From Bacillota bacterium (GTDB lineage Bacteria > Bacillota > Limnochordia > Limnochordales > ZCTH02-B6), in NCBI GenBank assembly GCA_017577945.1, contig PKQS01000014.1:20057-84056 (forward strand): a stretch of 64,000 nt of DNA, in the 5' to 3' direction. The notes beneath the pieces were generated by a model that worked only from the letters and a program-made list of their open reading frames with translations, was not told the DNA's origin and ran no database searches. Both the position numbers and the translations under genes were made by a program. Each line of letters opens with the position of its first letter. The stretch's first letter is position 1. Positions 25,565 to 33,402 of the stretch are shown here, in pieces.

Positions 25565-26309
25565 GTGGCTGGAAATTCATTACCGGATTCGCTTCGTGAC
25601 GCCTTTTCACCTGGGCACCGGCGTCACCAGTGGCTTGATCGATAGCACGACGGCGCGGCAACGTACGGCCTCGAGGATCGACGACGGACTACTGTACGTG
25701 CCGGCCTCGACGCTCAAAGGGACTATCCGCGACCACTGCGAGCAGATCGCCCTGCTCGCCGGGTTCCCCGGGCGCGACCCGTATGAAGCCTCGACGGCGT
25801 ACACGCCTATGCCGAACCATCCCATCGACCGCCTTTTCGGGTCAGCGCGCCGGCCGGGTACGCTCTGGTTCGCCGACGGGAGGCTTGTCGAAGAACAGCG
25901 GCAGCTGCTAGCCGACGCGCTGGCTCGGGCTATGCCGCCGCTGGGCTGGCAGTCGTTTTATCGCACCCGCGTGGCCCTCTCGCACATCCGCCGCACAGCC
26001 CTGACAGGGCGGCTGTTCAGCGTGGAACTCGGCCTTCCGGGCATGGAGTTCGAAGCGTCCGTTCGAGGACGCGTCCAAGGCCAGCCGATTCCGGGTGCGG
26101 AGGAGTTGGCTACTTGTCCGACGCTGCTGCTGGTCGCCGGCATGCTGATGGTGGATCGGCTCGGCGGCCAGAAGTCGTCCGGAAGCGGGCGGTGCGAGCT
26201 GAACATCACGTCGCTCCGGATCAACGACAAAGAGATCGCCCCCGAAACCCTTTTGCAGCATCTGGAGGTTCTCAGCGTCGTTGCCGGGGAGAGGGGAATG
26301 ACCGCGTGA
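25548..26309 (+). CDS. Csm3-like Cas7 RAMP protein
   Basis: 253 residues. RAMP hallmarks: IRFVTPFHLGTG at the start, YVPASTLKGTIRDHCE, and the glycine-rich GGQKSSGSGRCEL near the end. LIDS at 30-33 lies where Csm3 has its RNA-cleaving aspartate (here D32). It overlaps cas10 by 17 bases and has GGAGG before its GTG. It would be a backbone subunit wrapping the crRNA. Confidence 0.85.
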   Translation: MEERGEWLEIHYRIRFVTPFHLGTGVTSGLIDSTTARQRTASRIDDGLLYVPASTLKGTIRDHCEQIALLAGFPGRDPYEASTAYTPMPNHPIDRLFGSARRPGTLWFADGRLVEEQRQLLADALARAMPPLGWQSFYRTRVALSHIRRTALTGRLFSVELGLPGMEFEASVRGRVQGQPIPGAEELATCPTLLLVAGMLMVDRLGGQKSSGSGRCELNITSLRINDKEIAPETLLQHLEVLSVVAGERGMTA

Positions 26310-27526
26310 CGTCCACAACGCTGCTGTTTGAGGCTCTAGCTCCCGTCAGCATCCGAACCGGCCGGGAAACGACAAATTCGGAAACGCTCCGGTATATTCC
26401 CGGGCACACGCTGCGCGGCGCGCTGGCGTCGGCTCACCGCTTGCTCCGTCCCGAGCGCACTGACGAGTTCTCGCGTTTCTTCCTTTCGGGAGCGGTACAT
26501 TTTTCGAACGCGTACCCGGCAGAGATCGAGGTAAGGGCACCGGAGCTTCTGCCGCGTCCGCTGCCCCTGACGACCCGCTCGTGCAAGCGATACCCAGGAT
26601 TCGAGACCTCCGGGTCTACGCAACACGGCGTCGTAGACGCCCTGATTCCGTCTTTGCTGTTTGCGCTTACCGGGCAGCGCCACCTCGACGTGCTGTCGCC
26701 GCTTGACGCATGCTCCGCGGTCACGTCTCGCGGCGATCGCTGCGGAGAGCCGTTGCAAGCGATCCGCGGCTTCTTCCAGCGGCGGCCAGGCCAGGCGGGA
26801 TACGCCCTGGTCGTCCCGCGGGTTCAGCTCACAGCGCACGTGGGCATTAATCGTGCTCGGCGCACCGCGCAAGAAGGCGTTCTCTACCAACATGAAGCCA
26901 TGGTGCGCGGGACGTGCTTCGCTGCCACGTGGCGCGGCGAGGCCGCTCTGTTGGACGAGCTTATTGCCTTCGCGCAAGAAGCGGCCAACAAGGGGGCGTT
27001 GCGCGTCGGCACGGCTCGCTCTCGAGGACTAGGTGAGCTCGGACTGCGAGCAGTGTCCAACTACCCTGACACGACTCCCGAGTCACTCGCTTTCCGCCTA
27101 AAGGCCTTTGCCGAACGGCTTCACGGCTATGCGGACAAAGTCGGCGTCTCGCTTCCCGCGGGAACGTTAGTTCCGCTGACGCTGAACGCCGACGCCATTG
27201 TACGCGATAGATTCGGCCGCTATCTCGGTCTGCCCGGCCAGGAATACTGGGCAAGTCTCGGTTTCCCGGCCGGCACCCGGGTGGTGTGGAGTGCAGTCGA
27301 AGCGCGCCGGATCATGGGTTGGGATGCAGTACTCGGGCTTCCTAGAGACGACCAATGGGCCCTGGCCATGGGGTCCGTTCTGGTCTTGCTTGTGCCGGCG
27401 TCCGTCGAGGACGTTGTTCCGGTACTGACGCAGCTCGAAGCACACGGGCTCGGCGAACGGAGAGACGACGGTTTCGGCCGCGTCACCGTCGCCGACGCAT
27501 TCCACTTGGAGGTGGGAGCGGCATGA
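26306..27526 (+). CDS. csx10: Csx10-like RAMP protein (Cas5 group, subtype III-D marker)
   Basis: 406 residues, larger than the Cas7 proteins. The start FEALAPVSIRTGRETTNSET and YIPGHTLRGALASAHRLL are typical of Csx10, and a late glycine-rich loop (GTARSRGLGELGL) completes the RAMP fold. It is expected to cap the 5' handle of the crRNA. It overlaps its neighbours by four bases on both sides. Together with csx19 and the HD-less cas10 it assigns the locus to III-D. Confidence 0.82.
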   Translation: MTSTTLLFEALAPVSIRTGRETTNSETLRYIPGHTLRGALASAHRLLRPERTDEFSRFFLSGAVHFSNAYPAEIEVRAPELLPRPLPLTTRSCKRYPGFETSGSTQHGVVDALIPSLLFALTGQRHLDVLSPLDACSAVTSRGDRCGEPLQAIRGFFQRRPGQAGYALVVPRVQLTAHVGINRARRTAQEGVLYQHEAMVRGTCFAATWRGEAALLDELIAFAQEAANKGALRVGTARSRGLGELGLRAVSNYPDTTPESLAFRLKAFAERLHGYADKVGVSLPAGTLVPLTLNADAIVRDRFGRYLGLPGQEYWASLGFPAGTRVVWSAVEARRIMGWDAVLGLPRDDQWALAMGSVLVLLVPASVEDVVPVLTQLEAHGLGERRDDGFGRVTVADAFHLEVGAA

Positions 27527-28002
27527 CGAATCAGCGGCTGGTTAGGCGCTACCTGACTGTTGAGATTGAAAAGCTCTATGACAAAGCTACGCGACTTGGA
27601 GAAGTCGCGGGACGCATATTTGGCGGCCAGAGGTCCGAACGCAGCAGAAGTCAAATGACGAATCTTCTGAACGTGGCAAACCGATCCGACGCACCGGCGA
27701 GAGTCATATCCCACGTGAAAGATCAGGCCGGAAGGCACAACGAGTGGCATCAAGAAAATTTTGCCGCGGATTTGTTAGAGGTGCTCGAACAAGACCTGCG
27801 GGCGGCTGCATCGCGAATCGCAGACAGACTGCCCTCCCCTCCGTCCGAGGAAGAGTTCTACGAAATCCACCTGCAGCTGATTCGAGAGTTTATCGTGCAC
27901 ATGAAAGCCGAGTACGAGTACAGTCGCACCCTTGCGGCGGCGTCGTCTAGACCCGCTGGCGCCAACTACGCGACGCAGCGCCATGGAGGGAATCGCAGAT
28001 GA
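27523..28002 (+). CDS. Cas11-like small subunit (Csm2-like)
   Basis: 159 residues, all-helical and charged, with no RAMP motif. Size and place between csx10 and a cas7 gene fit the small subunit that forms the inner filament. The sequence is visibly less GC-rich than its neighbours. The assignment is by context; identity is too low to be sure by eye. ATG overlaps the csx10 stop (ATGA). Confidence 0.7.
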   Translation: MTNQRLVRRYLTVEIEKLYDKATRLGEVAGRIFGGQRSERSRSQMTNLLNVANRSDAPARVISHVKDQAGRHNEWHQENFAADLLEVLEQDLRAAASRIADRLPSPPSEEEFYEIHLQLIREFIVHMKAEYEYSRTLAAASSRPAGANYATQRHGGNRR

Positions 28003-28859
28003 TCCGGCCCTTCAACAAGACCATCGTCGAAGGCGAGTTGGAGTTCACCACCGCGATGCGCATCGGCGGCCCGACAGACCAGTACAGCACCACGAAAGCG
28101 CCGCTTTTGCGCACGCCCGAAGGTCTTCCCTACATCCCCGGCTCCAGCATGAAAGGCGTGTTCCGCTCCACCGTCGAACGGTTCGTGGCGGGTCTCGGCG
28201 GCCGCGTGTGGACGTGCCTGCTCGAGGACGAGAGGTGTCCTGGGACGCAAGGCAAAGCGCAGCAAGAGCTGTATCGCAGACGAAGCGCGGGAGGCATCAC
28301 GGATAAGGAGTTGGCTGAGCAGGCCGCAGCCCGGCTGTGCGACACATGCAAGCTCTTCGGCTCGCCGTTCTTCGCGTCAAAAGTGGCGTTCGACGATCTT
28401 TATCTATTGGAAGGAGAAAGCGGCATCATCGAACGCCGCGATGGCGTGAGCATTCACCGGGACTCGGGGCGAGCGGCCGACCTCCGCAAGTTCGACTTTG
28501 AAGCCACCGCTCCCGGGCAGCGCTTCGGATTTCGGCTCACCCTGGAAAACGCCAACGACGTCGACCGGGCACTGATCGCCGTGGGTTTGACTGAGCTGAT
28601 GTCGGGGAGCGTCCGAATCGGCGGATACACGAGCCGAGGCTTGGGGGCTTGCCGGCTGAACAACGTGTGCATCTACCATGTGGACTTTGACTCGCCGGAT
28701 CCCGCGGAGCGCCTGCGCACGCTGCGCCGGTACTTGACCAATCGAGAACTGAAAGACAAGATGACGCAGCTGGACCCGTCGGTGCTGAATGAATGGCTGG
28801 ATCCCCTGTTTGCCGACGTTGCGACGGCCGGCGGCCTGGAGGGAGCCCGTCATGCTTAA
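27999..28859 (+). CDS. Csm3-like Cas7 RAMP protein
   Basis: 286 residues: EGELEFTTAMRIGG, YIPGSSMKGVFRS, CDTCKLFGS, and SGSVRIGGYTSRGLGAC, the full Csm3 pattern. The loop before PGSS reads STTKAPLLRT, with no aspartate at the place of the Csm3 catalytic residue, so this subunit may not cut. ATGA overlap with the small-subunit gene. Confidence 0.88.
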   Translation: MIRPFNKTIVEGELEFTTAMRIGGPTDQYSTTKAPLLRTPEGLPYIPGSSMKGVFRSTVERFVAGLGGRVWTCLLEDERCPGTQGKAQQELYRRRSAGGITDKELAEQAAARLCDTCKLFGSPFFASKVAFDDLYLLEGESGIIERRDGVSIHRDSGRAADLRKFDFEATAPGQRFGFRLTLENANDVDRALIAVGLTELMSGSVRIGGYTSRGLGACRLNNVCIYHVDFDSPDPAERLRTLRRYLTNRELKDKMTQLDPSVLNEWLDPLFADVATAGGLEGARHA

Positions 28860-29760
28860 ACGCTTCCTAAGCGAGCTGGTTATCCCCTTGGAGATCGTGG
28901 CGGAAGGTCCCATTTTGGTGCGCTCCGGGTTCGCTAGCGTCGAAATCCCAGAGGATCTGGCACCGGTTGTGACCGTGAAAGACGGTATCGAACAGCCTCT
29001 AATTCCCGGCAGCAGCTTAAAAGGCGTGTTGCGCAGCCACGCGGAGCGCATTATGCGGACGCTCAGCTCGCATGAAGCCGTGTGCGATCCCTTCGGAAAC
29101 AACTCGTGCGGGCGACGGCTGCAGAGCGAAGCGGTACCCGACGCCTATGCGCACAGCTGCCCGGCGTGCCGCTTGTTCGGATCCACCGCATACGCTAGCC
29201 GATTCTCCATCGACGACGCATACATCAAACCCGGAACCAAATGGACGTACGAGAAGCGCGACGGAGTCGGGATCGATCGTTTCACCGGCGGAGCGGTGGA
29301 TCGATTCAAATTCGAGTTGGTGGCCGTCGGCGCCGGTGCGACCTGGGAAACGACGGTTCGCGTGCGCAATTTCGAGTGTTGGCAGCTGGGGCTTGTGCTG
29401 GTTGTCCTGAAGGACTTGCAGGACGGCTTTGTGCGGATCGGTTCCGGCACGCGGCGTGGTCTCGGCGCCGTCAGGGGCGTATCGAACAAGATCGAACTGC
29501 ACGTCGTCAGCCGAGAACAGCCGCCGGCTCACGAAATCTGGGGAATTGGCCGCTGGCTAGGCGACGGCAGCTACGGCACGTATGCGGACGACGTCTTGCG
29601 CGTCACTGAATCTCTGCGGTGGGAGAGAGCCGGTCTGCGCTGGAAGGCAACCATCACGGGCGATGCCCTGCACGAGCTGCAAGAAGTGGCGACGGCTGAG
29701 TTCGTCCGACGCCTCGAGCGGTGGCCCAGCCTGGCGCGAGCGGAAGTGAGCCGCCGATGA
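28852..29760 (+). CDS. Csm3-like Cas7 RAMP protein
   Basis: 302 residues with PLIPGSSLKGVLRSHAER, CPACRLFGS and GFVRIGSGTRRGLGAV. Insertions around residues 65-100 carry two extra cysteines (CDPFGNNSC), perhaps a zinc site with the later CPAC. The first 45 residues contain PEDLAPVV near the Csm3 cleavage-loop position. It overlaps the previous gene by eight bases. Confidence 0.87.
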   Translation: MLKRFLSELVIPLEIVAEGPILVRSGFASVEIPEDLAPVVTVKDGIEQPLIPGSSLKGVLRSHAERIMRTLSSHEAVCDPFGNNSCGRRLQSEAVPDAYAHSCPACRLFGSTAYASRFSIDDAYIKPGTKWTYEKRDGVGIDRFTGGAVDRFKFELVAVGAGATWETTVRVRNFECWQLGLVLVVLKDLQDGFVRIGSGTRRGLGAVRGVSNKIELHVVSREQPPAHEIWGIGRWLGDGSYGTYADDVLRVTESLRWERAGLRWKATITGDALHELQEVATAEFVRRLERWPSLARAEVSRR

Positions 29761-30359
29761 GCGCGGAACGGGGAGAGCGCATTTACAGCGGAGAGTTTGC
29801 TTCGCTTCAGGAGTTTGAAAAGTGGCTGGCCGACCGCGACTGGTTTTCGCGCTTGGCTCAAGAAGGCGAACAGGTGTGGGCCGTTCTGACACGCAAGCCG
29901 CGCGCATGGCTGGCGCCGGCGGAGATGATGACGTCCTTGAAGGTTATGCGCGTGCAGGGGGAACTGGCCATTGTTCCCTATGAACAAGGCGTCATCTTTT
30001 GCGCCGGTTTTCAGGTGCGCTGGCGCCCCGTGTCGGCCCACCGTGGCGCGTTCGACGACAGTCAGGCCAAGGTATGGGTCGACTACATAGGCGAGCACGT
30101 GGACGACTGCGCGCCGCTCGAAGAATGTCTTGTTCTCGGCGGCAAGGAGGCGGGAATTCACATTCAAGAACGCCATTACCTGCTCTGGGGCGAACAGTTG
30201 GCCAACGGTTTGTACGGCGAAGGGCGGATTCCGATCGAAATTGATTATCCTCTGGCTACGCCTGCGCGCCGCGTTCGGGTCGTGGTGCGCTCCTTCGTTG
30301 ACGAGGCCACCGGCCGGCCCGTGGCGGAACGCTGGCTTCGATTGGAGGGCGTCGAGTGA
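29757..30359 (+). CDS. csx19: Csx19-like protein (subtype III-D)
   Basis: 200 residues between two cas7 genes, the usual place of csx19. It is not a RAMP: no PGSSLKG or glycine-rich loop. The segment HYLLWGEQLANGLYGEGRIPIEIDYPL and the C-terminal VVVRSFVDEATGRPVAERWLRLEG resemble the Csx19 family, whose role is unknown. It overlaps both neighbours by four bases, so it is very likely part of the complex or its assembly. Confidence 0.72.
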   Translation: MSAERGERIYSGEFASLQEFEKWLADRDWFSRLAQEGEQVWAVLTRKPRAWLAPAEMMTSLKVMRVQGELAIVPYEQGVIFCAGFQVRWRPVSAHRGAFDDSQAKVWVDYIGEHVDDCAPLEECLVLGGKEAGIHIQERHYLLWGEQLANGLYGEGRIPIEIDYPLATPARRVRVVVRSFVDEATGRPVAERWLRLEGVE

Positions 30360-31408
30360 ATCCGTACAATTTCGTACGCATAAACTGGGACAATCCCCCG
30401 GAACGACGCCGCCCGTTGTTCTGGGATCGGTTCCAGGGACTCGCCGGGCGCATCGAGGGGCGCATTGTCGCGGAGACGGCACTTCTGGTCAGGGGCAACG
30501 ACGATGAACACCAACAAGGCGGTTTCGTCCGCAACAGCGCGGGACAAGAAATAATTCCGGGCAGTTCCCTTAAGGGGCTCATTCGGGCCGTCGTCGAGAT
30601 CGTGGGCAATGGCTGCTGGCACCGGTACACAGGGCGCTACCGCATGTTTCCGGAGCGACGAGATGACCGGCGCCTGCTGGACTTGTCCAAGCATTTGCCG
30701 GAGGACTTCTACCCGTGCCGCGACAAGAACTCGCTCTGTATCGCCTGCCGGCTGTTCGGATTTACGGGTCGCGAGAACGGTTACGCCGGCGCCGTTTCGT
30801 TCAACGACGCCGTGTGTGTAGAGCGCCGACCGTTCCAGTCCGGGTACTTGCCGCCGCTCATGCCGCCGAAGCCCCGGCACTCGGCTTGGTACACTCCCGA
30901 CCGTCAGCGGCTGGCGGGGCGGAAGCTGTATTACCACCAGCGCGCCGTGCAGATAACGCAGTCCGGTCCTCGCGGCAACGGGCGCAGAGTGCAACCTCTT
31001 GGACCGGGGTCCAAGTTCGTGTTCACGGTTCAATTCTCGCAGGTAGACCCTCGCGACTGGCCCGTTCTACTGTACGCGCTGGTACTGGAAGACACGATGC
31101 GCCACAAACTAGGCTACGGTAAGCCTGTGGGCCTCGGAACCGTCCGCATCGAACTCACACGTTTGGAACTGATCGATTTGGCAGCTAGGTATCGTTCCAA
31201 CGCCCAGCCCACGATTTACGAAGGCGACGCGTTGGTGCAATACGTCGCGTCAACGATCGCTCCTATCGTAAGCAACCGCGACAGCGTGACGTTGAATGAC
31301 TTGAGGAGCATTTGGGCTTGGCCGCCCAAGCACGCGAGACATGCGTACCCAACGCGCGAGTGGTTTGCGCGTTACCCACAGGCTTCTATTGAAGAGACGG
31401 GGAGCTGA
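30356..31408 (+). CDS. Large Csm3-like Cas7 RAMP protein
   Basis: 350 residues. IIPGSSLKGLIRAVVE, CIACRLFGFTGREN and HKLGYGKPVGLGTVRI mark it as a RAMP of the Cas7 group. A C-terminal extension of about 90 residues and an insertion near 60-110 (with CRDKNSLCIAC) make it the largest of the four. In subtype III-D the last Cas7 often ends the filament. The cleavage-loop aspartate is not evident. Confidence 0.86.
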   Translation: MNPYNFVRINWDNPPERRRPLFWDRFQGLAGRIEGRIVAETALLVRGNDDEHQQGGFVRNSAGQEIIPGSSLKGLIRAVVEIVGNGCWHRYTGRYRMFPERRDDRRLLDLSKHLPEDFYPCRDKNSLCIACRLFGFTGRENGYAGAVSFNDAVCVERRPFQSGYLPPLMPPKPRHSAWYTPDRQRLAGRKLYYHQRAVQITQSGPRGNGRRVQPLGPGSKFVFTVQFSQVDPRDWPVLLYALVLEDTMRHKLGYGKPVGLGTVRIELTRLELIDLAARYRSNAQPTIYEGDALVQYVASTIAPIVSNRDSVTLNDLRSIWAWPPKHARHAYPTREWFARYPQASIEETGS

Positions 31409-31413
31409 TAGGT

Positions 31414-32307
31414 TTGATCGGACTTTTCAAGCGATACATCGAAGAAGGTCGCGAAGACGAGACGATTGAGCTAAAGCTTTCGTACCATCCAGGCGAGGCG
31501 ACACGTGAAATCGTGGCCATGGCCAACGCCGGCCGGCGCGGGTACATCCTGTTCGGCGTCGCGGAAGCGAGCCAGCGCAGCGCCTCGGAGCCATTTATTT
31601 CGTCACAGAACGAACACTTTTCGAATCCAGATCTGACCGAGCGGCAGCTGCGGGAGTTTATGTTGCGGCGGGTAAATCCTGTGCCGCCGTTCCGGGTTTA
31701 TTCCATGCGCTGGACGACCGGTGAGCTTCTCGGCGTCGTGGCCGTTGGCCTTTCAGACACTTTGCACGAATTTACGCAAGAAATCTTCAACCGGCGAAAT
31801 GAACCCATCTGCAGACCGGGCACCTTTATCATGCGTGACGGCGTGCAGGTGCGCGCCATGTCCCTGGAAGACATCAACAGGCGCCTGCAACAAATCTCCT
31901 CGGCAACGGCGATGAAGTTCGTCGACGTCATCAATTTCGGCCATGCGCTGACGGAGGAACAGATCAAGGAACTTCGGGACCTGGGGTACAACGTAGGGAT
32001 TCCAAACCTGGGAGAGATGGTGCACCTGAACGATAATGAACCCCTTGGCCCTCAGGTAGAGCGCATCCTGGATTCTTTCGGATACTCCAAGGCGGAATGG
32101 GAACGCTGCGGCACCGACAACTTGTTCGTGCTGCCGACTCATGCAGAAATCGCTGGGGTTTTTCTGGCGCAATTGCACGGGCGCATGGGTCATTTTCCGC
32201 GTATTATCCGCCGGGTCCGAGGGGCCGACGGAGCCTTCCATGTGACGGAAGTCATTGACTTGCAAAACATGCGACTCCAGCAACGGGCGCGAGCTATCAG
32301 CGTCTGA
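31414..32307 (+). CDS. AlbA_2 (Schlafen-type) domain fused to a Csx15-like domain
   Basis: 297 residues. Residues about 1-158 fit the AlbA_2/divergent AAA-4 module of Schlafen-like proteins: EDETIELKLSYHPGEATREI, VAMANAGRRGYILFGV, and the strand FIMRDGVQVRAMS. Residues about 167-297 fit Csx15: VDVINFGHALTEEQIKEL, FVLPTHAEIAGVFLAQLHGR, MGHFPRIIRRVRG and VTEVIDLQNMRLQQRAR. Csx15 is a CRISPR-associated family related to CARF proteins and predicted to be a ring nuclease. AlbA_2 domains bind or cut nucleic acid. The TTG start follows GGGGAG, five bases after the last cas7, so it belongs to the operon. The joint function is unknown; messenger-controlled RNA binding or cleavage is one reading. Confidence 0.82.
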   Translation: MIGLFKRYIEEGREDETIELKLSYHPGEATREIVAMANAGRRGYILFGVAEASQRSASEPFISSQNEHFSNPDLTERQLREFMLRRVNPVPPFRVYSMRWTTGELLGVVAVGLSDTLHEFTQEIFNRRNEPICRPGTFIMRDGVQVRAMSLEDINRRLQQISSATAMKFVDVINFGHALTEEQIKELRDLGYNVGIPNLGEMVHLNDNEPLGPQVERILDSFGYSKAEWERCGTDNLFVLPTHAEIAGVFLAQLHGRMGHFPRIIRRVRGADGAFHVTEVIDLQNMRLQQRARAISV

Positions 32308-32321
32308 CGCTCCCCACCATC

Positions 32322-32345
32322 GGCAACATGGCCGGCCATGTTGCC
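32322..32345. repeat. 24-base perfect palindrome after the CRISPR operon
   Basis: GGCAACATGGCC followed at once by its reverse complement, 15 bases after the last cas-operon stop codon. No T-run follows. It could be an operator for the next gene or a hairpin ending the long transcript. Confidence 0.8.
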
Positions 32346-32412
32346 ATGCTTGGACCCTCCGGCCGACTCTGCTATGCTGGCAGCGCGCCAGGTCGGCACG
32401 GAGGTGAATCCT

Positions 32413-32823
32413 GTGCTTGTATACACCACGGGTGGGCAGAGCGGCGATTCCAACCTGCAGCTGGTGGTCCGAGCCAGCGCCCGAGCCAGGGCAGCGGCGC
32501 AAGCGCGCGGCATTCCTTCCCGCGCCTTACACTTTGCGCCGGTCCACGTCGCCGCGCGAATCGTCGGTGACCTCCGGCCGGGCGACTGCTTCGTCGTCTC
32601 CAGCGATTACATCCAGGCGTTTCTTGTCTGCCGGGTCGTGGACAGGCAGGTGCACGACGACCACGTCTTCGCTGAAGTGCACGTCGAAGACATAGGGAAC
32701 CAGGAACACATCTTCCACGTGGAGCGGACCCGGTTTCTGATCTCTATTTCGAGGGAATCCGCTTCGCCCCGCGACCCGCGAGACCAGCACGAAGACTCGG
32801 ACGGAGGATCGCCGCGACGCTAG
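32413..32823 (+). CDS. Hypothetical protein downstream of the CRISPR operon
   Basis: 136 residues from a GTG with CGGAGGTG upstream. The first 105 residues look like a real mixed alpha/beta protein (LVYTTGGQSGDSNLQLVVRASARARAAAQ, LRPGDCFVVSSDYIQAFLVCRVVDRQV); the tail is charged and disordered. I recognise no family. It shares the direction of the cas operon but is separated by 105 bases including the palindrome. A strong terminator follows. Confidence 0.6.
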   Translation: MLVYTTGGQSGDSNLQLVVRASARARAAAQARGIPSRALHFAPVHVAARIVGDLRPGDCFVVSSDYIQAFLVCRVVDRQVHDDHVFAEVHVEDIGNQEHIFHVERTRFLISISRESASPRDPRDQHEDSDGGSPRR

Positions 32824-32886
32824 ATGAAGGTGTGGAGGCCGCTTGCCTGAGAAGCTCAGCGCCCGCGTGAGCGCTACCGCGTCGTC

Positions 32887-32934
32887 GACGGGCGTCCATA
32901 GCGGAGCTTCCTTGGGACGCCCGTCTTCCTTTCC
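32887..32934 (+). terminator. Terminator after the hypothetical gene
   Basis: Arms GACGGGCGTCC and GGACGCCCGTC (eleven perfect pairs) followed by TTCCTTTCC on the plus strand. It would end transcripts coming from the cas operon side. Confidence 0.7.
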
Positions 32935-32952
32935 AACCGCGCGGTCGCCCCT

Positions 32953-33309
32953 TCAGATGCAAGAGCTCGCCGTTGGACTCAGCTCTGCATGAAGGCCAAA
33001 ATAGCTCTGCATGGGGCCAAAATACGCGCCGACCGGACCTTGCACCACGGCGAACCGGGCGTTCTCCCATTGGCTTACCGTCAGCACGCGCCCGCCGTCC
33101 ACCTCGACTCGCCGCACGCTGTCCGCCACGTCCGCGACCCGAATGGGCGGCATCCACTGCAGCAGCAAACGTTCAAACTCGGCCTGCCGCTGCCCGAGGC
33201 CGATGATGGGGATCCCGGCGTTGTTCAGAAGGTCCCCCCGCCACAAGGGCTGCGGCCCCGTGCCCAACACCTGCGCGTAAAACCGCACTTCCCGCTGGTG
33301 TTCGGGCAC
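32953..33309 (-). CDS. VOC (glyoxalase/bleomycin-resistance) family protein, possibly degraded
   Basis: 118 residues. Blocks typical of VOC proteins are REVRFYAQVLG, LLQWMPPIRVADVADSVRRVEVDGG and RFAVVQGPVGAYFGPMQ. The first beta strand (RVLARDTAIAV) lies in the same frame just upstream of the GTG at 33309, where no usual start codon exists before a stop. The C-terminus runs through a tandem duplication of about 21 bases into sequence of different composition. So both ends look disturbed; the gene may be a decaying copy. Confidence 0.55.
   Translation of the reverse strand: MPEHQREVRFYAQVLGTGPQPLWRGDLLNNAGIPIIGLGQRQAEFERLLLQWMPPIRVADVADSVRRVEVDGGRVLTVSQWENARFAVVQGPVGAYFGPMQSYFGLHAELSPTASSCI
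32981..33024. repeat. Imperfect 21-22 base tandem duplication
   Basis: AGCTCTGCATGAAGGCC and AGCTCTGCATGGGGCC, each followed by AAAAT, stand head to tail at the 3' end of the VOC gene. One unit is one base shorter, so the copies are in different frames. Confidence 0.75.
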
Positions 33310-33402
33310 GGCGATAGCGGTGTCCCGCGCCAGGACCCGTGTGCCCGGCAGCGAAAGGGATGCTGCACTCTACCTTTCCCATCCGGCAAGGGGAGCTTGA
33401 AC

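Noticed and set aside
21090..33400. CRISPR array near the type III-D genes
   Set aside because: All gaps were read for direct repeats of 25-40 bases with regular spacers; none was found. The only repeats are single inverted ones and one small tandem duplication.
32989..33402. N-terminal extension of the MATE transporter
   Set aside because: The frame stays open upstream but the translation lacks membrane character, and a good ribosome site precedes the GTG at 33403.
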